NCBI GenBank assembly: GCA_013388555.1
Contig: JACAFD010000099.1
Location: 1 to 37,869, forward strand
From: Nitrospirota bacterium
GTDB taxonomy: Bacteria; Nitrospirota; Nitrospiria; Nitrospirales; Nitrospiraceae
Reading direction: 5' to 3'
DNA: 37,869 bases
Below, piece by piece: positions 24,604 through 33,652 of this stretch. How positions within the stretch are numbered: the first letter of the stretch is position 1; each line of letters opens with the position of its first letter. The notes beneath the pieces are model-generated. The model was not told the DNA's origin. It saw only the letters and a list, made by a program, of their open reading frames with translations, and ran no database searches. The position numbers and the translations under genes were made by a program.

Positions 24604-26094
24604 TTACTTCTGCGAGTACCACCGATATCCTTTTTGTTCGGTGAAGTTGGTTTTCTGAGCCCCGCCGGGTTTTTCCAATAACAGGACTTTGAAGTCGATG
24701 AGACCGAACCAGGCGGGATCCGCTACGTCGTGGTAATGGCAGCCATGGAGTTTTTGGAGCATGTCGCCCAGTGCATGGTGTAGTTCCTTTTCGCTGTAAG
24801 CTCGCACGATGAAGGGCTTGTTCATGGCCTGGCAGAACCGCTGAATGGTATAGGCTGCGCCGGTACAGAGCACCTTGCTGTCTGGTTTGATGGCGAGGAA
24901 TTGGGGCAGCGAGAGATAGCGTTCTTGAAAGCCCAGCCAGCGGGCCGCTAGGCGCAGGTGGCCGTACTGAACTTCGTACTCTGTGTGGCCCGGTAGTTTG
25001 ACCGGCGCCGGCCAGCCTTCTTCAATTCCGAATTCAGTGAGAAACGCCCTGCCGCCCGGCTTCAATACCCGCCACAGTTCCGCCACGAATCGAACAGGGC
25101 CGAGGTTGAAGATCACATCTTCTGGCAGGCCCGTGCCCAGCGGCAGCCGCACCCGTCTGATCCAATCCAGCGCTTCCTGATGCTGCGGGCTGTTGCCGAT
25201 TCCATCGAGAAGTTCCTTTCTGGTCAATCTCACCGGGGTCATGTCGGCCATGTTCTCGTTGTCGATGACAAGATCGACCGAGTGGTTTTTGAAGGGCAGC
25301 CATTCGCCATTGGCCCGGGTACCGATGCCGCCCCAGCCTCCGGCCTTGGCACGAGTGACTTGCAACGCGAGGAAAGGTTCAGTGATGTCGAGGGAGATGT
25401 ACCGAATGGTCTGTTTTTCAAACGGCAAGAGTTCCCTGCCTGCCTCACGGGCCAGGTATCCGAGGCCGCCGCCGACTTCTACGATGACATGGGGTTTGGG
25501 AGTGAACCAACCTAGCTTTCGCAATTGCCGCATGAGTAGCCGGCCGTAGGTCAAGCCGTTGAGCGCGTCGCTCGGCTCTCGAAAGAGGTGGGAGACGGTG
25601 GTTTCGATCAGATCGAAGTGGCCGTCGTCTTTACCACTGTCGGTCAGTTCATGATGATGAAAGTCTTCCAGATGCTCTTCTCCCTCGAACCCTTCCTGCC
25701 CGGACCAGCCCTCCCGGATTTGTTGGAGGAGCAGATCCCACTTGGCTCTGTGGCGGTGGCCGCCAGGGGGTTCTGTGCCGTAGTAACATAAAGAGTAGGT
25801 AGGCAGAGCCCAGTGTTCCAAATGCCACTGTCCAGGCTGTCCGTCCGGTCCGCAGACCAGCCGTCCGTATTTTTCCACCAGCGTGCCTACTGTTGTATGG
25901 CCGTTCATCGCCTGTAACATTTCCAGGCCGGTGCGATTCAGTCGGATGATCGGCAGGTTGTCATCGAGGGGTACAAACCACCATTCGTCCGAGGTGTGCT
26001 GGTAAGCGACGAGATCGGGGATGTGCCAGGCCAGACGATGAAGCGTTTCTCCGGTAAGGCTGAGCGGTTCGTGAGTGGCGACAGCTGGTTTCAT
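24604..26094 (-). CDS. SAM methyltransferase with an N-terminal PqqD-like domain
   Basis: A 496-residue protein. Residues 38-77 (WWFVPLDDNLPIIRLNRTGL, EMLQAMNGHTTVGTLVEKYG) follow the pattern of PqqD-like RiPP recognition elements, in which a strand-rich start leads into an L-N-x-T-G helix. A linker with C81 and C103 follows. The methyltransferase core has motif I VEVGGGLGYLA at 205-215, an acidic strand-2 end (YISLDIT), DLVIDNENMADM and LWRVLKPGGRAFLTEFG. No radical-SAM gene or precursor peptide is seen next to it. The PqqD-like assignment is from pattern only. It converges on the SUMF1-domain gene with 29 bases between the stops. Confidence 0.75.
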   Translation of the reverse strand: MKPAVATHEPLSLTGETLHRLAWHIPDLVAYQHTSDEWWFVPLDDNLPIIRLNRTGLEMLQAMNGHTTVGTLVEKYGRLVCGPDGQPGQWHLEHWALPTYSLCYYGTEPPGGHRHRAKWDLLLQQIREGWSGQEGFEGEEHLEDFHHHELTDSGKDDGHFDLIETTVSHLFREPSDALNGLTYGRLLMRQLRKLGWFTPKPHVIVEVGGGLGYLAREAGRELLPFEKQTIRYISLDITEPFLALQVTRAKAGGWGGIGTRANGEWLPFKNHSVDLVIDNENMADMTPVRLTRKELLDGIGNSPQHQEALDWIRRVRLPLGTGLPEDVIFNLGPVRFVAELWRVLKPGGRAFLTEFGIEEGWPAPVKLPGHTEYEVQYGHLRLAARWLGFQERYLSLPQFLAIKPDSKVLCTGAAYTIQRFCQAMNKPFIVRAYSEKELHHALGDMLQKLHGCHYHDVADPAWFGLIDFKVLLLEKPGGAQKTNFTEQKGYRWYSQK

Positions 26095-26160
26095 GATCGA
26101 TGTGAGCTGGTGGAGTGCTGAAGCCTACACGGGTGGTCAGATTCTCGCAAGGCCTCAAGG

Positions 26161-26270
26161 GACGTGAGGCGTGATTCTGGTCTGTCTCGTTGTCGCCCGG
26201 TCTCTCAGGTCTGTCTGGTCACTACGAGATGGACGGGATAGACAAGAGTGACCAGAGAGACGAGTGACAG
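26161..26270. repeat. Inverted short-unit repeat cluster upstream of the PqqD-like methyltransferase
   Basis: TCTGGTCACT at 26214-26223 and AGTGACCAGA at 26247-26256 are perfect 10-bp inverted copies. Additional GTCTGTCTCG/GGTCTCTCAGG-type units on the left face GACAAG, GAGAGACGAG and GTGACAG units on the right. It lies about 65-175 bases upstream of the methyltransferase start codon. Confidence 0.7.
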
Positions 26271-26273
26271 GCT

Positions 26274-26479
26274 CTAGCAGGTTGCGGAAAAAATCAGTTT
26301 ATACTTAAGACACCGCTGAAATCTCACAGAATAACGCTGATGTCACGATAAGTCAGGATGCTCAAAAAGACCGTCCAGCAAGGCCGCAGCGAGCGAAGAG
26401 GCGAGGCGTACGCTTCGGTACGTTGAGCCTCTGAGCGATGCGAGAACGAAGCTGGCGGACTTTTTGAGCATCCTGCTAG
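26274..26479. mobile_element. Miniature inverted-repeat element, copy 3, with an extra end
   Basis: The inner element, 26354-26475, is bounded by CAGGATGCTCAAAAAG and CTTTTTGAGCATCCTG-type ends and is nearly the same length as copy 1 (122 and 123 bp). A further end-like sequence, CTAGCAGGTTGCGGAAAAA at 26274-26292, and CCTGCTAG at 26472-26479 suggest a larger composite or a nested insertion. The interior has the shared CGATGCGAGAACGAAGCTGG segment and a GGCGTACGCTTCGGTACG hairpin. Confidence 0.8.
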
Positions 26480-26517
26480 AACAAGAGTGAAGGCGCGTCC
26501 ATCCACTCCAGCCCTTC

Positions 26518-26763
26518 TTACATCGATGGAGGTTTCTTGAGATCGAGAATGTCCTGCTGGAACCGGTCGCGCGCCGCCAAGATGACCTTCCGCCGTTTCC
26601 ATCGGCCCCACCATCGAAGACGATCCCGAAACGTGACGACCGGTGACGGAGCGCTTCCACTTGGAGCATGCTGAAAATCGTAGCCCTGGCGCTTGGCGCG
26701 ATTTTCGAAGAATCTGCGGTAGAGATGATCGTACAAACCTTTGCCTGAATCGCCTACGTCCAC
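26518..26763 (-). CDS. Small basic protein downstream of the DUF255 gene
   Basis: An 81-residue protein rich in Arg, Trp and Lys (DRLRWWGRWKRRKVILAARD). It begins at GTG with a GGAGG ribosome-binding site at proper spacing, 9 bases after the DUF255 stop, so an operon is likely. No signal, membrane segment or family is recognised. The gene could be spurious, but the start signals favour it. Confidence 0.5.
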   Translation of the reverse strand: MDVGDSGKGLYDHLYRRFFENRAKRQGYDFQHAPSGSAPSPVVTFRDRLRWWGRWKRRKVILAARDRFQQDILDLKKPPSM

Positions 26764-26772
26764 ACAACCTCC

Positions 26773-28851
26773 CTACAATAATAACTCCAACTGCCGGCTC
26801 TCCGTCACCGGAGATGAGCAGGTCTGACGTCGGCAGAGATATGCCGTTGGCTGCCCATTCACCATCGCCTTCCCCGCAGCGAGCGGCAAGTCGGTTCCCG
26901 CAGCACGACGAGAAGGTTCGGCCACCAGCACCGCACGATTCGGCAGATAGCGCTGATGAACAGTTGAGAGCAACGATTCAGTCCGTGCATCGCCACGACT
27001 ACCGAGAACTACAATCTCCCATGGCATCGTCAGGTACCAATCCAGCGAACAGAGCATGGCCGATGAGCCATAGGCATTATGTTCCATCACGCTTCGGAAT
27101 ACCCGAAATAGATGCTCTGCCCGATCATAATACTTCTGCTCTCGTGTGAAGGAGAAGAGCCTCAACAAGACCAAGGCGACAACGGCATTGCCCGATGGAA
27201 TCGCGCTATCGGTCCCGGACTTCATGCGATGGAGGAGAGCTTCATGGTCGCGGCTGGTATAAAAGCACCCGCCAGCTTCCTCATCCCAATATCGCTCCAA
27301 CAGATGGCCCGTTACCTCACGAGCCTGCTCCAAATACCACCGATGCGACGTGGCCTCAAACGCATCCAACAATGCAGCAGCAAGACAGGCTGCATCGTCC
27401 AGGTATCCGTTCAAACGCCCCTTCCCTGCCGTGACCGCACGATAGACCCTCCCATTCTCAACCGCGTAGTCCAATAGGAATGTGAGGCCCCGTTCCGCAG
27501 CAGTCAGATACGCGGGAACCCCGAATGCCTGGTAGGCGTCAAGATAGGCAGAGACCGTCATCGCATTCCAACTTGTGAGGATGTTATCATCCCGCTGCGG
27601 CTTCATCCTTCGCTCTCGTGCTGCGAGCAATTTTACCTTGGCAGACCGTAACGCTTGCAGCGCGTCGGACGCGAGCTGAGTCCCACCGAGCTGATTCAAC
27701 ACATTCTTGCCTTCAAAATTTCCGCTCTCCGTCACTCCATAGTACCTGCAGAACTCCTCAGCGACGTCGGCCCCCAGCACCGAAATAATTTCTCCCTGCT
27801 CCCAAACGAAGTATGCTCCTTCATGCCCCTCGCTGTCGGCATCCTGCGCAGCATAGAATGCGCCGTCCGGATGCGTGAGTTCACGGCGAACGTACTCCAA
27901 GGTTTCTTCCACGACCTCACGAAACCGGTCCTCCTTGGTGAGACGCCATCCATCGAGATAGATCCGCACCAGCTGCGCATTGTCGTAGAGCATCTTCTCG
28001 AAATGGGGAATCAACCACTGGCCGTCCACCGAGTAACGGTGAAAACCGCCGCCAAGATGGTCGTAGACCCCGCCGGCTGCCATGGTTCTCAGCTGTAACA
28101 ATACTAGGGCTTGATGGGAGACGTCTTTCGTTCTGGCAGTCTGACGCAGCAACAGGCTAAGCGGGGGAACTGTGGGGAATTTCGGCCCCTCACCGAATCC
28201 GCCGTGGACCGGATCGAAAAACTGCCCTAAGCTCCTGGCCGCCTCGTCGAGCAAACGATCCGTCAAGGGGTCAGTCGACGGTTGCGGCGTTCCGACTCGC
28301 AGTAATCCTGCTTTCACCTTCTCCACGTTCTTGAAGACATCGTCTCGATGGTTCCGATAGGCCTCGACGACACCTCGCAGGACCTCAGGAAATCCCGGCA
28401 AATTATGTCGGGGTTCCGGCGGGAAATACGTCCCTCCATAAAAGGGTTCTTGATCAGGGGTCATAAACATCGTGAGGGGCCACCCTCCGCCTCGTCCCAG
28501 AAACACCTGGGCAGCTTTCTGGTAGATATCGTCGAGATCAGGACGTTCTTCTCGATCCACCTTCACATTGATAAAGTCGTGATTCATGAGCGCGGCAATT
28601 TCAATATTTTCAAAACATTCATGCGCCATGACATGGCACCAATGACAAGCCGAGTACCCGATCGACAAGAGAATCGGCTTGTCCTCTGCTTTCGACCGCG
28701 ACAAGGCTTCCTTGCCCCAGGGATACCAATCCACTGGATTCTTCGCATGCTGCCGAAGATAGGGGCTGGCTTCTGTGATAAGCCGGTTCGGAGGTCGGTC
28801 CGCTTGCGTGGGTGGATCTGTCATCGCTTCGTTATTTCCATAATCTGTCAT
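26773..28851 (-). CDS. Thioredoxin-domain protein of the DUF255/YyaL family
   Basis: A protein of 692 residues with an N-terminal thioredoxin-like domain and a large alpha/alpha-barrel resembling N-acylglucosamine epimerases and glycosidases. Visible features are [20 protein letters not shown], the redox motif CHWC in [59 protein letters not shown] and [12 protein letters not shown]. The family is widespread but its reaction is unsettled. The ATG at 28851 was preferred because of AAGG upstream; a GTG five codons earlier and an ATG nine codons later are possible. Probably cytosolic. Confidence 0.87.
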   Translation of the reverse strand: MTDYGNNEAMTDPPTQADRPPNRLITEASPYLRQHAKNPVDWYPWGKEALSRSKAEDKPILLSIGYSACHWCHVMAHECFENIEIAALMNHDFINVKVDREERPDLDDIYQKAAQVFLGRGGGWPLTMFMTPDQEPFYGGTYFPPEPRHNLPGFPEVLRGVVEAYRNHRDDVFKNVEKVKAGLLRVGTPQPSTDPLTDRLLDEAARSLGQFFDPVHGGFGEGPKFPTVPPLSLLLRQTARTKDVSHQALVLLQLRTMAAGGVYDHLGGGFHRYSVDGQWLIPHFEKMLYDNAQLVRIYLDGWRLTKEDRFREVVEETLEYVRRELTHPDGAFYAAQDADSEGHEGAYFVWEQGEIISVLGADVAEEFCRYYGVTESGNFEGKNVLNQLGGTQLASDALQALRSAKVKLLAARERRMKPQRDDNILTSWNAMTVSAYLDAYQAFGVPAYLTAAERGLTFLLDYAVENGRVYRAVTAGKGRLNGYLDDAACLAAALLDAFEATSHRWYLEQAREVTGHLLERYWDEEAGGCFYTSRDHEALLHRMKSGTDSAIPSGNAVVALVLLRLFSFTREQKYYDRAEHLFRVFRSVMEHNAYGSSAMLCSLDWYLTMPWEIVVLGSRGDARTESLLSTVHQRYLPNRAVLVAEPSRRAAGTDLPLAAGKAMVNGQPTAYLCRRQTCSSPVTESRQLELLL

Positions 28852-28993
28852 ACTACCTTGGCTCACTGCCGCTCTGCAACGAACCAGTCAGACTATGCTA
28901 TAGTTCCGCGCTCCCTGAAGGTTACAAAACATATCTGTGAGCATGCCAGAATTGTATCGGGCTGTACGTCTAGTACGAGAGGAACACACCTCG

Positions 28994-29216
28994 CAGGATG
29001 CTCAAAACGGCCGCGAAGCAAGATCGCAACAAACTATCACTTCAGAAGGGGTGGCGTGGGATGATCCCAACTGAGCGCATCGGACGAGCACAGTTTCATC
29101 GTGCGCGTTCTGCAAGCAAGGAGGGCACCTGGCCTCTCTCTTCCCACCCTTCTGAGGCCGCGCGTTGCGCGAGCAAGAAGATCGTCCCAGCTACCCCGCC
29201 CTTTTTCAGCATCCTG
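28994..29216. mobile_element. Miniature inverted-repeat element, copy 4, in a divergent promoter region
   Basis: Bounded by CAGGATGCTCAAAACGGCCG and CCCTTTTTCAGCATCCTG; 223 bp. The ends match the other copies, but the interior is mostly different and includes the 19-base segment (29158-29176) also found inverted at 4126-4144. It fills most of the gap between the divergent DUF255 and peptidase genes and stops 17 bases before the peptidase start. Confidence 0.7.
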
Positions 29217-29233
29217 TTCGGAAGGCGTACCGC

Positions 29234-30778
29234 ATGAGCTGTTCGATGCGCGGCTGTTCCCCCTCACTTGCTACGGTCGCTCTGCTGGGAACCACCCTCA
29301 TACTGTTTCCCCTGGGAAGCCAAGGTTTCGCCCAATCGGAGGAAGATCATCGTCCATGGCTTCGAGCGCTCGACAGCTTGTCAGGAGAACGTATGCTTAC
29401 CGACGTGACAACACTCAGCAGCCCCGCCTTCAACGGCCGCCAAACAGGAACAACAGACGATGCCGACTCAGCAAAATGGGTCACCGATAGATTTCTTGCT
29501 TCCGGCCTCTCATTGGCGACCGTACGTGTCGATCCCACCAGCCCTGTAAGGCAGGGCCGTGGATACATGACCGCAGCGGTCACAGTGCCGAAGATTGCAC
29601 CGAACCCCGTGCTCCACATTTCAACTGCCGGTGACTCGCTCCCCCATCAACTAGGAACAGACTATCTCCCTATCCTTGATTCACCCTCCGCTGCGGTTCG
29701 CGGGCCGATTGTATTTGTCGGTTACGGAATCGTAGACAGGGACCAGGGGATCGACGACTATGACGGAGTCGATACCACCAACGCGATTGTGCTATTTCTC
29801 CGAGGCAAACCTACTCACTACAAGGGCACCATCAGCCATGCAGACAAGGTGCGCTTCGCACGTCAGAGAGGGGCACTCGGCTATCTCACTGCCACGGGAC
29901 CTGTGCTCAGCTCCTATGAAGGTCGGCGGGGTGTCACGGGACAGCCCGGTGCCTTTTATGGGCTCTCACTCCCCTCAGAAACGCTCCCTGGCGCCTGGAT
30001 CAGCACTACTCTTGCCGAGCAGATCCTGGCCGCTCCTGATCATGCACAATTACATCGACTGCATGGGTTACAAGAAAATCTGAATCGCTCCCCTGCCGCA
30101 CAATCGGTCAACACAGGCCGATACGGCTCTCTCGCTTGGCAGACTCGCACAGAGGAAGGCATCCTCATGAATGTACTCGCCTTCTTGCCCGGCAGCGATT
30201 CGCAGAAGGCCCATGAGGTCCTCGTGATCGGTGCGCATCGTGACCATTTCGGGCAACAAGCCGGCTTGCTATTTCCCGGCGCCGACGATAACGCCTCCGG
30301 CACAGCAGTGATGTTGGAAGTGGCCCGGGCGATAAGCAAGGCAGGCGCACAAGGCAAACGAGCCATCCTGTTCATCTCATTCAGCGGAGAAGAACAGGGA
30401 CTCATCGGATCTCGACTCTACCTCGAACGGCCGATCGCGCCGATCGGTTCGACCAAAGCTATGATCAACATCGACCATGCGGGAATTGGAAATGGTCGGC
30501 TGACAATCGGTGTGACAGGCCTGGAGAAGGAACTGGTTCTCGAAGCAGGACAGGCAGTGGGGCTAACCGAGAAGCTCGACGTGTTTGGTTTCTTCCCCGG
30601 CGGCGATCACGTGCCGTTCAAAGAGGCTGGTGTACCGACCGTCACCGTCGTCAGCAGTGGCGCCCACCCGCACTTCCACCAGCCGACCGACAACCCCGAT
30701 ACGATCAACAAGGACATCCTGCTGGTTGCTGCCCGTTATGTGCTCGCGCTAGCCTGGGCCTTGGCCGGGGATCGATGA
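29234..30778 (+). CDS. Exported M28-family zinc aminopeptidase
   Basis: A 514-residue protein with a signal peptide (1-36, ending GFAQ), a PA-like insert (about 140-300, with PIVFVGYGIVD) and an M28 catalytic domain. The expected zinc ligands and catalytic residues are present: H335 in GAHRDHFG, D351 in PGADDNASG, E386-E387 in FSGEEQG, an Asp in NIDH, and H482 in PHFHQPTD. It probably trims peptides in the periplasm or outside the cell. The ATG at 29234 was chosen because GGAAGG precedes it and the signal peptide begins there; the open frame upstream runs into the repeat element. It overlaps the next gene by ATGA. Confidence 0.9.
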   Translation: MSCSMRGCSPSLATVALLGTTLILFPLGSQGFAQSEEDHRPWLRALDSLSGERMLTDVTTLSSPAFNGRQTGTTDDADSAKWVTDRFLASGLSLATVRVDPTSPVRQGRGYMTAAVTVPKIAPNPVLHISTAGDSLPHQLGTDYLPILDSPSAAVRGPIVFVGYGIVDRDQGIDDYDGVDTTNAIVLFLRGKPTHYKGTISHADKVRFARQRGALGYLTATGPVLSSYEGRRGVTGQPGAFYGLSLPSETLPGAWISTTLAEQILAAPDHAQLHRLHGLQENLNRSPAAQSVNTGRYGSLAWQTRTEEGILMNVLAFLPGSDSQKAHEVLVIGAHRDHFGQQAGLLFPGADDNASGTAVMLEVARAISKAGAQGKRAILFISFSGEEQGLIGSRLYLERPIAPIGSTKAMINIDHAGIGNGRLTIGVTGLEKELVLEAGQAVGLTEKLDVFGFFPGGDHVPFKEAGVPTVTVVSSGAHPHFHQPTDNPDTINKDILLVAARYVLALAWALAGDR

Positions 30779-31371
30779 CTTCGATCATCGCCAAGATCGG
30801 AGTAATGGCCGCCCTGCTACTTGCCCTCGGCGTTTCCAACTCCTGTAGCACTCGCCCAAATCTCGTGGTCCACCAATCAGACACTCTCTCGGTCGTCCTC
30901 CGGGAGCTCCCGTCCGGATACCCGCCACTCACGCCACATAAACATCCCTACACTATATCACATAAGTATATACTTGACATCCTCGCATCTCTCGATTATA
31001 GCGAGGGCTCACTCCTGCCATTTTCACAAGGACGGGCACACCGAGTCTTTAGCCAGCACCAGGCGGAATTGTTGGCGCCTGAATTATCAAAGGCATTGAG
31101 CTTGGCTCTACCACAGGAAGTCGCTGCGTTCACCCTGGCCGATGACGAGAAGCCGGACCGGCGCACAACAGGCTTAGGGTTTGTTCTCGGCGACGAGTTG
31201 CATCTGATCATCGAAGAGCTACGAAAGCCTTTCTACCAAGGAGAGCAGAAACCGTATCAGCAGCAATTGTTTCGATGGGAGTTACTACCGGGGAGCAGAC
31301 AGCGACATTACACCAGCCGTCCCGGAGGAAAAGGGGTGATCACCAACTGGATCATCACGCCACTTCTGTAG
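30775..31371 (+). CDS. Exported protein of unknown function (possible lipoprotein)
   Basis: A 198-residue protein with an N-terminal hydrophobic segment ending VSNSCS. A cysteine at 24 could be lipidated, but the residues before it fit a lipobox poorly. The rest is mixed strand and helix (LGFVLGDELHLIIEELRKPF; a basic, Gln-rich C-terminal part). It is coupled to the peptidase by ATGA. A decayed copy of the same gene follows directly (31455-31850). No family recognised. Confidence 0.65.
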   Translation: MTSIIAKIGVMAALLLALGVSNSCSTRPNLVVHQSDTLSVVLRELPSGYPPLTPHKHPYTISHKYILDILASLDYSEGSLLPFSQGRAHRVFSQHQAELLAPELSKALSLALPQEVAAFTLADDEKPDRRTTGLGFVLGDELHLIIEELRKPFYQGEQKPYQQQLFRWELLPGSRQRHYTSRPGGKGVITNWIITPLL

Positions 31372-31454
31372 CGAGACCACCTCGCATGTGAACAATGTAG
31401 CTTCTGTATCAAGCTCGTTGCTGACTCAACAGACACACTCGCCGACAGAAACGC

Positions 31455-31850
31455 ACGGCCCAAATCTCGTGATTCATCAATTCAGACGCTCTTTCTCTCG
31501 TCGACCAGCCTGATACTCCTCTCTCACATTCATCCCCATTTCCACGCAATACCACCTAAAGAGGTATTGGATTTTCTTAGACAGTACCACCTAACGAGGT
31601 ATTGGAAGTCCTGGGTACCTCAACTATCGTAAAGGCTCATTGACGGGCGCGGCATAGCTGGCACCGGAAGCATTGGCGCCTGAATTATCGAGGCGTTGGG
31701 CCCGGCCCTGCCACAGGGGCTGGCGGTTTTCACCGTGGCCAATAAAGATAATCCTGATCGAGACAGGAAAGGCCATGGCTTCGTTCTCAGCGACGAATTC
31801 CACCTGATCATCGGAGAGCTGCGACGGCTGTTCTATTTATTAAGGAGATC
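31455..31850 (+). pseudogene. Decayed tandem copy of the preceding gene
   Basis: Several blocks match the gene at 30775, in the same order and strand: GGCCCAAATCTCGTGATTCA near 31456, TTGGCGCCTGAATTATCGAG near 31673, and the translated stretch FVLSDEFHLIIGELRRLFY, matching FVLGDELHLIIEELRKPFY. Frameshifts and stops break the frame, and the first part carries a 35-base duplication. It is therefore a degenerate paralogue left by tandem duplication or recombination. Confidence 0.75.
31551..31606 (+). repeat. 35-base tandem duplication inside the decayed copy
   Basis: ACCACCTAAAGAGGTATTGG at 31551 and ACCACCTAACGAGGTATTGG at 31586 differ at one position and lie 35 bases apart. Each half contains a short inverted pair (TACCACCT/AGGTAT-like). 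Confidence 0.7.
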
Positions 31851-31874
31851 AAAGACCAGGAAAGGCCACATGAC

Positions 31875-33173
31875 GTGAGAGCCAATGGGCTTTGGTTTCA
31901 TAGGCGCCCCTGCGAAGAGAATCCCGGATCGCGCGCAATCGCAGTCTGTGCACTCCTCCTTTGCCTGCTCATTCCAAGTACGCTGCTCGCTCAACCTCCA
32001 ACTAAGCCGACAGAGACACCCAAAGAGGATTCGTTCGAGCAACTGAAGAGCAGCCTCCGGCAGATTGAGGAGCAGCACCGCAGGGAACTATTCGAGCTGA
32101 AAGAGCGCCTCGGGCTGGTGGAAAAACAACAAAGCGCGTTGTCGGATGAGCTCACCCAGCGCATCAAGGTGGGCGCATACGGCGCCGTGTGGTATCAAGA
32201 TTTTAAGGGCCGGCACTCGACCAATGACGGGAATTTGGAGTTGTTGCTCTCCGGACACTTCCACGACCGGATTCGCGTCTATAGCGAAATCGATCTGGGA
32301 CTCCCAACCGGAACCGCGATGGCAGAGCAAGCATACGTCGACTTCCTTCTTACTCAGCCATTCAATCTCCGCGCCGGCGTGCTACTGATTCCTTTTGGCA
32401 AGTTCAACCTCGATCACTTCGATCCCCGCCGAGACCTGACACGCCCGCCCGCTGTTGCAACCGTAGTGATCCCGACAACATGGGGCGACTTGGGATTCGG
32501 CTCCTTCGGCTTACTTCCGTTCTCCGATAACGTCAAAGCCACTTACGATATTCAAGTGATCAACGGACTCACGGACCAGTTTGCCAACCCGGGAACCCCT
32601 CCGAACACAGGGCTGCAGAACGGAAGAACCAATTTAAACACGGACAACAACGGCAATAAGGCGCTCGTCGGCCGCGGGACCTTCAAATTCTTCGACCAGT
32701 ACGAAATTGGATTTTCAGGATACCGTGGAGCCTATAAGCCCAGCGGCAGCGACATGATTACCGGTATGGCGCTCGATGGGGAATTTAGGCCTCGAAACGT
32801 GAACATTTTGGAACATTTCGTGCTCAGGGGCGAATTCGCCCGTTTTAATATCGAAGGATCAACGGCACCGTCGAGTTTGTGGGGCTACTATGCCCAGCTC
32901 ACCTACCGCTTCTGGTTTTCTTCCTTGAACTCGACCATCCTCGGAAGACACTTCAACAACCCAACCTTTGCACTTGTCGGCCTCATCGGCCATACGAAGA
33001 CCAATACCACTGCGAGTCCCACGGGCAGTCTGTCCGGGGATCAGTATATTGTCGGATTCAACTATCGTCCGGTCGAAGATTATGTGATCAAGGTGGAGTA
33101 CCAATTCAATCACGGCCAGAACCAACAGAATCCCTCCGATGGGTTTCTCACCTCCGTCGCGTGGATTTTCTAA
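31875..33173 (+). CDS. Outer-membrane porin with periplasmic coiled coil
   Basis: A 432-residue protein with an N-terminal signal peptide (cleavage probably after LLAQ near residue 40), a coiled coil (about 52-92, LKSSLRQIEEQHRRELFELK) and a beta-barrel of alternating strands ending in a terminal Phe (TSVAWIF), as required for outer-membrane insertion. The layout resembles OprO/OprP-type and related porins. The start is a GTG because no in-frame ATG precedes the signal peptide; its ribosome-binding site is weak. It heads a set with a PBP-like protein and a two-component system. The permeant is unknown; phosphate is one possibility from context. Confidence 0.8.
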   Translation: MRANGLWFHRRPCEENPGSRAIAVCALLLCLLIPSTLLAQPPTKPTETPKEDSFEQLKSSLRQIEEQHRRELFELKERLGLVEKQQSALSDELTQRIKVGAYGAVWYQDFKGRHSTNDGNLELLLSGHFHDRIRVYSEIDLGLPTGTAMAEQAYVDFLLTQPFNLRAGVLLIPFGKFNLDHFDPRRDLTRPPAVATVVIPTTWGDLGFGSFGLLPFSDNVKATYDIQVINGLTDQFANPGTPPNTGLQNGRTNLNTDNNGNKALVGRGTFKFFDQYEIGFSGYRGAYKPSGSDMITGMALDGEFRPRNVNILEHFVLRGEFARFNIEGSTAPSSLWGYYAQLTYRFWFSSLNSTILGRHFNNPTFALVGLIGHTKTNTTASPTGSLSGDQYIVGFNYRPVEDYVIKVEYQFNHGQNQQNPSDGFLTSVAWIF

Positions 33174-33183
33174 CGGCCAAATC

Positions 33184-33642
33184 ATGAGTCTCTCGCCCCA
33201 TACAAGACACCGCTGGCCAGAAGCGCTGGCCATCGCGGCCGCCATCTGGTTGTGTACTGCCTTTGCCCACGCGGAAACTTTCGCTGTTATCGTCAACAAG
33301 AATAATCCCAGCAACCACCTGAGTGCGAGCACCATCGCCAGCATGTATCGAGGGGAGACGCTCCACTGGCAGGGAGGCGACAGAATCAAGTTGGTCAATC
33401 GTGAAATCTCAGCCGAGACAAGACAGACTTTCTACTTTCACGTGCTGAATGCAAAACCGGACCAAGTGTTTTATCGCCAAGGCACGCCGATTCCGGTACA
33501 GAGCGTGATCGAACGATCTGACGACGCAGTCGTGCGCTTCGTCGGCAGCATTGAGGGTGCCATCGGATATGTCAGCCTCTCACGGCTCAAACAGATCGAC
33601 GAAGGCCTCGTCAAAGTGGTCCTGACCATCGAGAAGCCATGA
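33184..33642 (+). CDS. Short exported PBP-like (PstS-related) protein
   Basis: A 152-residue protein with a signal peptide (1-30, ending AHAE) and one domain related to phosphate-binding PstS-like proteins: FAVIVNKNNPSNHLSASTIA, SMYRGETLHWQGGDRIKLVN, and VVRFVGSIEGAIGYVSLS. It is about half the usual PBP size, so it may be a sensor or accessory protein, not a transporter subunit. No ABC genes are nearby. It begins 10 bases after the porin stop and ends 10 bases before the kinase. Confidence 0.8.
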   Translation: MSLSPHTRHRWPEALAIAAAIWLCTAFAHAETFAVIVNKNNPSNHLSASTIASMYRGETLHWQGGDRIKLVNREISAETRQTFYFHVLNAKPDQVFYRQGTPIPVQSVIERSDDAVVRFVGSIEGAIGYVSLSRLKQIDEGLVKVVLTIEKP

Positions 33643-33652
33643 AGACATCACT

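Noticed and set aside
28348-29064. Open frame on the plus strand opposite the DUF255 gene
   Set aside because: It is antisense to a conserved coding region and then runs into the miniature element; no domain or start signal.
31696-31878. Independent small gene
   Set aside because: It is a surviving piece of the decayed copy of the 30775 gene.
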